Assembly (NCBI GenBank): GCA_965153455.1
Contig: OZ234493.1
Span: forward strand, 36,260,213-36,324,212
Source of the DNA: Sphagnum compactum
Taxonomy: Eukaryota > Bryophyta > Sphagnopsida > Sphagnales
Reading direction: 5' to 3'
DNA length: 64,000 nucleotides
Under the pieces are notes generated by a model. The model saw only the letters and a list, made by a program, of their open reading frames with translations, had not been told where the DNA came from and made no database searches. Below, in pieces: positions 23,737-34,152 of the stretch. Every line of letters starts with the position of its first letter. Position 1 is the first letter of the stretch. Position numbers and translations under genes: made by a program.

Positions 23737-26093
23737 CTTCCGTTTCCGCTTACGATTAATGGGTTGCTGAACCTTATCAAGGTCAGCTGCTGTTGCAAGA
23801 TAGCCATAGAAGACACGCTGCTTTATCTGTGTCTCTTTGTCAATGCGAAGGAAATCAGGGCCCTCCTCCAGGTCATCATGGCCTGGAAGGCCATGCCAAA
23901 AAGGTTGGATGCGGCACCAATCTTTCCGGCTCCTCCCATTTTTCTCAAAGTGTTCGTGTAAGCGGTCCGCTTCTTCTAAGCCTTGCAAACTGGGTGGGTA
24001 CTGGACAAGTACCTGCCCTTTGTGGCCCTCTTTTCCCCATGTTGATTTGGGCTTCCCTGCTGCATGTTCAATATCTGATTCCACACCATGAGATCACGTA
24101 ATGAGAACCATTACTGCAAAGAGAAACTCTGCAAAAGTATACAACCTAACCAAACAAATTTTGTGTCAGGTTCCAGCCAAACCGAAACAAATGCGGCAAT
24201 AATGCCTGCTGTGATAACCTTGGGAGTCTCACTCACAATGTATCAGAGCATCACCTTCATTGTGAACAGCACCAACTACCTACCATCATGCCAAACAAAT
24301 TTTGTGTCAGGTTCCGGCCAAACCAAAACAAACACAACAATAATGCCTGCTGTGATAACCTTGTGAGTGTCACTCACAAAGTATCAGAGCATCACCTTCG
24401 TCATGAACAGCAGTGACTACCTACCATCATGCCCCACTCACATTATCAGCTCCCAAGAGTTCCATCTTGAGAACCACCAAGAAAAGTCATACCAAGTTTC
24501 AGCAACATGTACCAGCATAGAAAAATTTGTGACATTACTAATCTGGTCAAACACATGAGAATTCCTAAACCTATTAAGAGGACAAGACATGCAAGGTTGC
24601 ACACAGACAGCTACAATTGTTTCAGGGACTGGACAATGCTCAACCCATGCTTTTCTTTTAGAGAGAAACTGTTACAAACAATGCACCATTTCTTGCACTG
24701 TGGGTTGCTTCTGTTTAATTTTGAAACAACCCTCTTCTGAAATCCGAATACCAGAAGAAGGATGCAATCATTTCCTTAACTTGTGTGAGTTATTTCTTCT
24801 GAATCTAGTTAGGGAGATCACATAAGGTGCCCTCTGTAACTGGACCAGAAACAACTCTGAAAAACCATTTCTTACCACTGAGTCTTGTCTCAATGATCTC
24901 TGGACTTGAAGAACTGTGTAAGAGCAATGAATGCAATGAAAACCCTAAACAACCCTCTCTTGGGTGGTCAGTCCTTCAATACTAAAACTTGGAGGATGGA
25001 CTGGTACACAATCTGAGGCACACAAAAACAACCCACAGAAACCCCACTGCACAAGCCAGAGTTGTGAATGAACACTGGTTATAATCCTTGATGCAATAAA
25101 TTTCCATTAGGAGTATACAAATTTCATTGAGAATTATTCAATGGCGGGTCTTTTTGGAATCTGGCGAGAGTTGTCACACAAACACAATGGAGATTGAGAC
25201 AGACCTGATCCACAAAGAAATGAAAGAATCAGCAGAAAACGATTTGAAGGCCCAACCAATAATCTGAAGAAACACAGCATTGAAGGTTAGTATATCATAC
25301 CTTTCAGGAAGCAGGCCATTTCAACATTTCCAATTCCTGTCCAACGCCCATCTTCAGTTTTTCCTGTCCGTGTATTCTCAATAACAACTGTTGGTGGCCA
25401 CACCAGAAGCTCATTTGGATCTTTCATCTCTTTTGCTTTATCCTCCATTCCTACAGCTTCCTTCCCTTGAGCTGCCAGTTGCATACAAGGTTTTGATTTA
25501 GCCCTACTCATTTCTTTTTCACTCATGTCTTCTTCAGCTGCCTGCATATTATCTGCCTTTTTTTCCACTGCCTTCTCATGAAATTCAAGATGTGTGTACA
25601 ATGGTCCTTGAGCACATTCTGCCACATCTCCTAGTGAATTCTTTTTTTGAGCTGCCAGAACGCAGTTTTCTTGTGCCAGTTTCCCTTCATCATCAGTCAT
25701 CAGCCCTCTTGGAGCTTGTTGGGAGAACCTGAATGTTCCTGCAGTGTCCTGAGGCAAATTCATTTTCTTTTGTGCTTCCATATCCTCGTCATTCTTGAAG
25801 GCTTCTTGAGTAATCTTCACAGGGTTCAACTTCTTTACCACTTCTTCAGCTATGCACTTATCAGGAGCTGGTTCTGGTGCAAAACCAACTTCCCCTTTGG
25901 CTTCTGTCTTTTCCCCACAATTCATATCTGAGTCTAGAGTTTCCCGCAAGAGACCAAACTTCTGTTGAGCTTCTTGATAAAGCTTCACAGGTGTTCCTAT
26001 CTTCTTGACCACTTCTTCAGTCACATGCTCCTTGGGAGTTGCTTCCAGCAGAAGACCTACTTCATCTTGCACCCACTGCATTTCATTGTCCAT
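23668..26093 (-). CDS. XS-domain protein (SGS3-like RNA-silencing family)
   Basis: Two exons, 26093-25301 and 24074-23668, join in frame through a GT-AG intron and give 399 residues from the first ATG. The C-terminal part is an XS domain: LLVWPPTVVIENTRTGKTED, GRWTGIGNVEM, then after the intron GKEGHKGQVLVQYPPSLQGL, EEADRLHEHFEKNGRSRKDW and RVFYGYLATAADLDKV. XS domains bind RNA in SGS3, FDM and IDN2-type proteins of plant small-RNA pathways. No zf-XS or XH domain is visible. The N-terminal part is a Glu/Lys-rich stretch with a repeated pattern (TEEVVKKIGTPVKLYQEA and AEEVVKKLNPVKITQEA, about 65 residues apart). The frame stays open upstream to an in-frame TAA at 26184-26186, so the true start is uncertain. 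The match is by family pattern only; the function of this particular protein is inferred. Confidence 0.8.
24151..24432 (-). repeat. 141-bp tandem duplication in the XS-gene intron
   Basis: CAAACAAATTTTGTGTCAGG starts at 24151 and again at 24292, and about 90 percent similarity continues across the whole unit up to CTACCTACCATCATGCC. It is purely intronic. Confidence 0.93.
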
Positions 26094-26183
26094 TGGACTC
26101 TTTTCCTGTGCTTCATGAGAAAAACTCAATATCTCATCAACATTCTCTACGACTCCTTTGCCAATATTCTTAAGCCGAAAGGC

Positions 26184-26486
26184 TTATACTTCGTTCAGAC
26201 CCATTATGTTCCCTTTATCACTTTGGTCCTTCTCTTCAGCAACAACCCCATTTTCCTCTTCCACAGCCATACACACATCCGCTTGTCGTTCCAACTCTTT
26301 ACACATATGTGCATTGCTGACAAGAGGACAAACCAAAAACCCCAAATAAATTTCAGACAAAAAATTACAACTTTGAACACGAAATCCTCCACTCAATTCT
26401 CCACACTTGGAATTCCCTTCACTTAATATGCACTTTGATCTGAATTGCTTCACCCATAAAATCTCTGCACTTACTCCTTCATTCAA
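26184..26486 (-). other. Possible 5' coding segment of the XS gene
   Basis: Open frame of 100 residues in the same phase as the XS exon and directly upstream, separated from it by one TAA. Its last 45 codons (MCKELERQADVCMAVEEENG, then an EEKDQSDKGN stretch) have the same acidic, charged look as the downstream protein. Either an intron removes the stop, or the stop is a mutation, or it is leader sequence. A GTATAAG donor-like string overlaps the stop, but the next AG is only about 24 bp away, too close for a normal plant intron. Confidence 0.35.
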
Positions 26487-27879
26487 GAAACTCTACAGTG
26501 GTATAGAACACTGACCCACCATGAGTTCTCCGGTGCAAAATGCTTCAAGCTCAAGATGAAGATGTGTGGCTGCCTGTCTCACACGGCAAGGAATCAAAAC
26601 CCTAAAATCCCAAGATGACTCTCAAAGTCACCATTTTTCCCCTAATCCAAAACACCAACATGCTTGAAGCTCAAAATGGAAAAATGCTATCAAAATTCCG
26701 CATCCCAAGTTTTCAAGACACCAGACAATTTCGTAAAACTGGGAAGAAAAAACCACATCCCAAATCTGTTCACCGACATCATCATCATTATATCAGCATC
26801 ATTGGTGCTGTTCCAAAGCATCCAACCTCCAGACACACAAAAAAAAAAAAAACCCCAAACACCCACTGCATAGTATTCATCTTCATTCATTTCACCACAC
26901 TCTCAACATCCATAGGAGACCCTAGACTAAGAGATTGATGGTGGATTCCTTTACATAGACTAGTGGATTCCAGCTCTTCATCATCATCATCATCCTTACC
27001 ATCCTTAACAACACATCGTCGTTATCAGCATCATTTCAGCATCCTTAACAACATTATCATTGTCATGAGCATCACTTCAGCATCCTTAATAACATTATAA
27101 GCATTATCAGCATCATTTTGTGCTCTTTCAAAGAAATAATTTCAGGGCTTGAAACCAACAATCAAGGGGAAAAGTGCCTAATACTTATCCGACTGCTATG
27201 CTTGAAAATTGCCTATTTTTTCAAATTTTTTTTTTGAGGTTTGATACCTTCAGTATGAATCCTGAAACATTCGATCTTTGCAAGAAAAAATGCCATGTGA
27301 CCACAACTCTTCAAACTTGAACAAAATCAAATGAGCCTAGAGGAGGTGTGTAGACCCCAAACTCAACAATGTGAATGCTTGAAAGTTGCTTCTCATACCC
27401 TAGTAAATCATTGCAAGGTTTTTGCATTGTATTTTGAAAGCACTTCCTTGCATGCAAGATTTCTTAGTAAGTTGAAGGACCCTTTCAATATGACATCTTG
27501 GAGTATTATGTGGAGTGACCTTGCTTAATTTTTGAGCTTACACTCTTGGGTTATTGTTCTCAAGGCTACAACTTTCAAACTAGGGGCTTGACTTTACATC
27601 ACAAACTTATCAAGCTTAATAGATTTGTACAAATTGCGTGCGAAATATGGTTTTCAAAGGTTCATACAAAAATCGCATGAATTTTATGCTATGGATGATA
27701 TTTGTAAATATTCAAACAGATGAAACATTGTTTTTGAATGACATATGTGAATGTTCATGTTTTATACACAAAAATTACATAATTTTATGAAAAATTAGAT
27801 CATGATAATTGCATGGATTTAATTATAATGTAAATCATACATATTTCACATCAAAACATCATAAGTAGAAAGACACATT

Positions 27880-27910
<31 letters not shown>

Positions 27911-30020
27911 ATGTTAAATTTTTATTTTTTTTGTCATGCCATTTTTACATTTAAAGCTCACAAATTTTGCACAAACATATTGTTTTATAACTTTCCCATA
28001 GATTCTATTGAAGTTTATGATGTAGGAAACACGTCTTCCCCTATATTAAATATCAATGACAAAACATAAGTATACATGCACTTTAAAACTCCAAGTCCCA
28101 TGCCTATCTTCAATTGATTGACATATTTCAAGAAAAAGTAAAATGCCTAATATCACTAAAATTTCAAATCCATTTGCTTGATTAACTTTTTCATTATTTA
28201 ACTTGGGCTTTTCATTGTTGTGCATTACTAATGATGATTAATTGATCAATTGATGAAAAAAATGAATTGATTTTGTGGACATTAAATTTTGTTTGAATGA
28301 TATTGCATGCACATTGAATTGAATTAAGTTCAGATTTAATTGAAATGGATCTTTATTTTATTTTATATTTCAATACATTGATTGGATTTTGAATTGAATT
28401 CCAATTCAACTAAATTCAATTAAAAAATTGGATTAAAATTCAATTGAAAAAAATTTGGATGCAAATTGGTGAAACATGTATTGAAACTTTGCTTGTGAAT
28501 ATGGTGTTGGAAAAAAAACTTTAAAAAGGCACCTTTACATGCCTCTTTACTAAAAATTGGGCTAAACAAATTTTTGGTTGAAAATTAATAAGAAAAAAAT
28601 ATGGGACTTCATGGTCGTCCTACTTAAACTAGGATGAATCATTGTCACTAAAATAAAAAAAACACATCATGTAATAATCTAACCTTGATGACATTTCAAA
28701 TTTCAAACTAAAAACTTCCTTTATTAAATATATAACTTTTGTATTTAAATGCACTTATATATATGACATGTTCATCCATCATATGCACACACAATATTTC
28801 AAGTGTCACTCACAAATTGGGTCAAGTTTGAGAGAAAATTCTATGGTCAAATCTTACACCAATGCAAAGTTTTTTCCTTGTGAATACAACCATTAAAAAA
28901 CAACAGCAAAGTGCTTAACTTGGTAGGCAAGTACAATAGGTCTAACTTGAAACAAATTTTATAAAGATTATGTTCTTGGGGCCCAAGCTTAATGTTTTAT
29001 TAAGCCACACCTTTAGGCAAGGATTAAACATTGGCTTGGGTTCATAACACCTTAAGACTACCTGTAGATTAAACAATATGAAAAAAATAAATTGATGTTC
29101 AAGCACACTTATGAACTTGGTATTATTAAGTTAAAAATAACTTAAAAGGCTAAAATTAAAAATTTTAAGGAGGAAGAAAAGAAAAATGATTTGATAGGAT
29201 TTATTCTAATGAATTTGTTAGGTAAGTATTTTAATTTACCTATTGTGTAATTTTTGGATTGATGGTAATTTTAGAGTTATGTTAAGAGATATAAGTTGAT
29301 TTATATATTATAATTAATATGAAGTGTAATTATAATTTTCAAATTAAAAATAATGAAAATATCATGGCATGGCCTTCATGTATTGTACACCTTTATTTAT
29401 TGAAAAGCTTGCATTTTGTTTTTCACACCCAAACAACTTAGTCCTTTAGTACAAGTTTTGTGCTTCTTTACATTAAATGTCACTTACATTATAAAGAAAA
29501 ACGATTGAATTCATATTGTGTAGTGTGTATATTGTATGTGAAATTAATGACAAACTTTTTTTTAATCATTTAAAGGAATAACCTATTGATTTGTATAAAT
29601 TTGTTAAATTTGTTGACACATATCTTGTTCCATACAAAGTTGCATTTGAATGACTACTTATCTACTAATTTCCTTGAATTCCACTCCTTATTGAACCACA
29701 ATGAATGAGCGATATTAGAATTGGTGTATAGTAGGAAGCATAAACATGGGAGGTTAATTGTTGATAATTTTTTTGTCATCATGAAAGAGATGTATTAGGA
29801 GTTAATTGAACACATGTGACATTTATGTGACATTTTTATCATATGTGTGAACACATGTTGTTTATTGCACAATCCAATACACAATAAAGGATTATAAAAA
29901 AGAAAGTTGAAAGAAATCCCAATAAACAATTCATATGGACATAGTTCAAAATGTTGATGATTCGTTAGTCCCTCTTCATTGAAAAACATATTCCAACTAA
30001 AAAGAAAGTAGTTGAGTAGG
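26487..30020. other. AT-rich intergenic DNA upstream of the XS gene
   Basis: No gene recognised. It contains a degenerate ATC-rich minisatellite (26976-27120) and CA/TA dinucleotide runs near 27880-27912. At 28280-28450 there are several GAATTGAATT and AATTCAATT motifs, giving a local short-repeat texture. Confidence 0.65.
26976..27120 (+). repeat. ATC-rich minisatellite of about 42 bp
   Basis: Starts with (TCA)n, then three degenerate units containing CATCCTTAACAACATTATCA and TGAGCATCACTTCAGCATC. Confidence 0.75.
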
Positions 30021-30224
30021 AGGAAGGATTCAATTAAGTGAGTAGCCCTCAAGGTTTAGGCCTCTTCCTGGAGGAAGAATTGAATTAAATGGGTAGACCT
30101 TGTGGTTTAACCCTATTCCAAAAGGAAGGATTCAATCAAATGGGTAGACCTTGGGGTTTAGCTGTATTCCAAGAGGAAGGATTCAATTAAATGGGTAGAC
30201 CTTGGGGTTTAGCCTTATTCCAAG
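30021..30224 (+). repeat. 51-bp minisatellite, four copies
   Basis: AGGAAGGATTCAATTAAATG starts at 30021, 30072, 30123 and 30174, an exact 51-bp period. The unit also contains GGTAGACCTTGGGGTTTAGC and TATTCCAAG. Confidence 0.95.
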
Positions 30225-30529
30225 ATGAACCAAGTAGGTCCAAGAAAGAACATAAGTATGGAACATGTGGTGTTCTAGTAGGGGTAGAAGATAAGGGAAT
30301 AAGAGAGCTTATTTGGAAGCAAGTGAAGAAGGTTTGGAAAGTGAGTGTGGGTGTGTGGCAATTTATCCCTTGAGTAGGCATAAGAGTTAGCCTCTTTTAG
30401 GAAAGAAAACAATGTCTTAAAAAGAGGATGGTTGGATGAAGTGAAAAGATTGTTGAAATACAAAATTTGGCCTATGATGAGCAAAACAATATCTCAAATA
30501 AACTTTCACAAAGAAATGTAGCACATGGA

Positions 30530-30860
30530 TGAAAGATTATTCATGAATGAAATTCGTCACAAAAAATGTTTGATCATTGTTTGACGAATGAAATGTAATG
30601 GGAATTTATTTTTTGGATGATGGAAAAATTATGTTCATGGATGAAATTGACCACACACAGCAATTGGCCATATGGGTGAAATGAATTACATTGATGAATT
30701 AGAACTTCAAAAGTGAAATTGATCACAAAGGTTAAACTAACATGTATATGTATTAAATTTATGATACTAATGAAATTGAACATCATGGTGAAATTAACAT
30801 ATGGATGAAATTCATGACCAAAATGAACCATCCCACATGGATGAAATTATAAAATGAAAG
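30530..30860 (+). repeat. Degenerate GGATGAAATT repeats
   Basis: ATGGATGAAATT or close variants occur about ten times at irregular spacing (for example near 30637, 30680, 30713, 30770, 30803 and 30838). It is probably an old decayed short tandem array. Confidence 0.55.
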
Positions 30861-31047
30861 TATGAATGAAAATGATAATATTGATGTTGTTGACAAAAAT
30901 GATTGATAAAAAGATACCAAGTGGATGAAACTTTGAAAGTAGAAGACAAAATTTCACTTTCAGCAGCAGCAATTGTCTTTTTGTTGCTGGTGGACTTGAT
31001 TCCCTGTGGCCAAAAACAAACACATGATGATAGGAAGACATGAAAAC

Positions 31048-31222
31048 ACTTTGAAGTTCCATGATGAGTTCTCTCTACTTTTAGAAAGTTCCATGATGAG
31101 TTCTCTCTACTTTTAGAAAGTTTCCACTTGTTGTTAGAAAGTTTCCACTTGTTGGTAGAAAGTTTCCACTTGTTGTAGAAAGTTTCCACTTGTTAGAAAG
31201 TTTCCACTTGTTGTTAGCAAGT
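31048..31222 (+). repeat. Two adjoining minisatellites (36 bp x2, about 20 bp x5)
   Basis: AAGTTCCATGATGAGTTCTC followed by TCTACTTTTAGA occurs twice. It is followed directly by five copies of AGAAAGTTTCCACTTGTTG with small length changes; the last reads AGCAAGTTTCG. Confidence 0.93.
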
Positions 31223-31447
31223 TTCGTCTCTGTACCTATGCAACATACAGATTTTCAATTCAACAATGTCACACCCCTTGTTTATTATCACATGGCTGAT
31301 TGGGGAAATGTTATAAGAAATAAGAGAGAATTTAAAGGATGTCAAGTCAGCAGAAACTAGATGTTAAAAACCCAACCTATCATTTTTAGTTTAGCAGGTC
31401 TCCTGACACATAAAAAATGACAGATTTCAACTTTTAGAGCAATTATA

Positions 31448-31625
31448 TTGGAGTTGAGAATTTGGAGATTAGATTCAGATTGGCGAAATCATGGAGTTGA
31501 GAATTTGGAGATTAGATTCCCATTACCAAAAATCATAGAATTGAGAATCTGGAGATTAGATTTAGATTTTGCCAATGATGATGATGCATTGGAGATTATT
31601 GGAATTGGAGATTGGATTCAGATTT
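31448..31625 (+). repeat. 44-54 bp tandem repeat upstream of the dioxygenase gene
   Basis: GGAGTTGAGAATTTGGAGAT and TAGATTC recur three times (about 31450, 31494 and 31548), with a decayed fourth (TTGGAGATTGGATTCAG). It lies about 0.8-0.9 kb before the 2-oxoglutarate dioxygenase start. Confidence 0.85.
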
Positions 31626-31699
31626 GTTGCCCATGATCATGATCAGTACCCATCATCATCAATGCCAGGACGAAATTTCAGAAGAGCCACTTGTCCTCC

Positions 31700-32386
31700 C
31701 CCAAAAGATTTGCTCATGTGCATGGAGGTAGAATCAGTATCTATAAGAGCCCAGAGCTCTTGAAAGATTTTGCTCGTCTTCTTCTTCCTCTTCTAGCTTG
31801 TTGTACATTACGCTTTGCAAACTTTAGTGTTTTGGGTTTTTCGAGTTTTGATTGCATCTCACTTGGCTTGTAAGAACTCGATGCTTGCTGATGATTTCAG
31901 ACTTTTTCTTTTTTTTTCCCTCTCTCTTTTTGGGTTTGGGTTGTTGTGGGTGTTCGAGTGTTCGAGTCACGGTGTGGTGCTATATTCTTGGAAGAAGTTT
32001 CGCTCCAAGTGGTTCCCATCAAGTTACCCCCATCGAAGTCGAAGTGAACTCATCTTCTTCATTCACATTCTTTGCCTCAAACAATTGTTAAGCAGCAAAA
32101 CCAAATCTTCGGAGCTGGAGCGATTCTCGAACAGCAATCAGTCTCTCCCGGGAAGTATCTCTCTTTGAGTACAGAGGATCTCAAGTAAACTATCTTGAGT
32201 ACATATGCTTCATACACCATAGCTGAGAGTGTCTACTCTTCTTCCTCTAGTTGCCAAGAATTTTGAGAGGCAGATCTACCTCTAGAAACGTCCTGCGAAG
32301 CCGAAAATTCCATAACTTGTTTCATCGGTGCAGCTGATCGAGTCTGCATTGTCTTTTTGGAAGAAGAATTGTGTACCAGACGTACG
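31700..32386 (+). promoter_or_regulatory. Probable promoter and leader of the dioxygenase gene
   Basis: Composition rises from AT-rich desert to T/C-rich transcribed-like sequence (TTCTTCTTCCTC near 31780 and a pyrimidine tract at 31907-31932). The text up to the ATG at 32387 has stops in the gene's frame, except for a short extension from a TTG at 32357. No unambiguous TATA box was assigned. Confidence 0.4.
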
Positions 32387-33096
32387 ATGCCGTCGGACTT
32401 CATGCGTGATCATAGCAGCAGCAGTATGACAGATGATGCTTCTTACCCAGCAGCAGCAGCTTCCAGTTTATCGAAAGCAAGTGGTCTTTGCAGAGGAACT
32501 AGTGTCGCCGAGAATTGGAGGCTACTGCAGGCAGAAGAACTACACAAATCCAAGCTTTTGAGGAGTGCCAGTGACGATCTTGCAGAATTCATATGGCCCC
32601 AAGACGAGCGTCCATCAGTGCCCCATAACGATTTCCAAAGAGCAGAAGAACTTCCCATACTTGACCTTTATAGTCTTCATCATCAATCTGATGAACATCC
32701 CACCAGCAGCAGCAGCAGCAGCGCCAGAGACAAAATTGCCAGAGATTTGGTCAAGATTCTGTCCGACTGGGGGTTTGTGCAGCTGGTCAATCATGGGGTT
32801 GACACCCAGGTGATCCAGGACATGCAAGCCCAGGCCAAGAAATTCTTCGACCTGCCTCTGGAGCAGAAGGAGAAAGCAAAAGTCTCGCCAGGCTCCTCCT
32901 CCTCCTCCTCCTCCTCAAGCAACTACAAGAATCACGAAGGTTTCGGCTATGGTGTAGAGAGTGGGTTTTACTATGACAGAAAGCCCTGGATCGATCGCTT
33001 CCAGTGCAGGTGGAGTCCGGCGGAGAGCATCACAGAGCTGGCTGACAAGGTCTACTGCGAAGATGCTCACGAGGCTGAAGAATTCAGGTTAAACTC

Positions 33097-33128
<32 letters not shown>

Positions 33129-33537
33129 GCAGTGATGTTTCGACTAAGAAGTGTGGTTGTTGATGTGGGTGTTGGGTTGTTTGTGCGATTGCTTGACGTT
33201 TCCTGCAGTAAAAGCATAGAGGAGTACAATAGGAGTTTGGACATGCTTACGGCGCAAGTACTGGAGCTTTGTGCGGAAGGATTAGGGCTGGAAAGCTCCA
33301 CATTCACAAAACCTTACTTAGGCACCGCAGGAGAATGCACAGCGCGGTTCAACTACTATCCGCCATGTCCACTGCCTTCTCTCACACTGGGCCTTGGCGC
33401 TCACACCGACCCAAACCTCCTCACCATCTTACATCAGTGCAAGGTGGGTGGATTGCAAGTCTACCGCGATGGCTCCTGGTTGTCCGTCAAACCATTAACC
33501 AATTCTTTCATCCTCAACATTGGCGACTCCTTCGAGG

Positions 33538-33589
<52 letters not shown>

Positions 33590-34152
33590 TTCCATATGTT
33601 TGAAGAAGAGCTTTGAACCCTAATTTCTGGAAATCAATCAAAGCTCTGCTGCAACTGTTTTCTTCCGATAATACCTTCTACGACTTGTTTGCAATTGGGT
33701 GCATCGCCTAGTTACGAATCTTGTTGATTGTACCCACGATCCGGTAGATTTCTTAATAAAAAAATCTTTGCAACAACACTGACTTCTGAATCCAAGTATT
33801 TAACTAAACACATCAACATGTGCTGCAATCTTTGAGTGGGTGTGGTGTGTGTGTGTGTTCTTTCTTCTTCCAATACCAACAACAGGCATGGACAAATGGG
33901 CGATTCAAGAGTGTGAGGCATCGAGCTGTGGTGAATGAAACAGAAGCTCGACTGTCGATTGCTTACTTTTCAAATCCACCACCTCTCTCAGTCATGACTG
34001 TTCCGCAGAATCTCATTGATTCTCTGCATCCTTTGCAATTCCGTCCTTCCTTCACATGGGTCGACTACAAATTGCATCTTCTGGAAATGCACAAAAAACC
34101 AAACGGTTCCAAAACATCCAAGGCATGGCTTCGGAGCACCAAATCTCTCTGA
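32387..34152 (+). CDS. 2-oxoglutarate/Fe(II) dioxygenase, GA20-oxidase-like
   Basis: Soluble oxygenase of the plant DOXC class, using 2-oxoglutarate, O2 and Fe(II). Exons 32387-33087, 33209-33536 and 33886-34152 give 431 residues. The N-terminal DIOX_N region contains ELPILDLYSL and DWGFVQLVNHGV. The catalytic domain contains RFNYYPPCPLP, the iron-binding HTD (H299, D301) in LGLGAHTDPNLLTILHQ, the second ligand H355 in VRHRAVVNE, and the 2-oxoglutarate-binding R365-x-S367 in ARLSIAYF. The block LTILHQCKVGGLQVY and the FTWVDYKLHLLEMH tail resemble gibberellin 20-oxidases, but substrate cannot be read from sequence, and GA20ox-like proteins of non-seed plants may act on other diterpenoids. Serine runs, from AGC and TCC codon repeats, interrupt the N-terminal half. 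Intron 2 opens with GTAT running straight into a long (CT)n tract. Confidence 0.93.
33096..33130 (+). repeat. (CT)n tract in dioxygenase intron 1
   Basis: CT dinucleotide run with two CG interruptions, starting about 8 bases after the donor. Confidence 0.93.
33538..33585 (+). repeat. (CT)n tract at dioxygenase intron 2 donor
   Basis: About 23 CT units beginning immediately after the GT of the 5' splice site at 33537; length changes here would sit directly beside the donor. A GT-rich run lies at the other end of the same intron (33840-33859). Confidence 0.95.

Noticed and set aside
30021-31222. CRISPR-like direct repeats
   Set aside because: These are head-to-tail minisatellites without unique spacers, in a eukaryotic genome.
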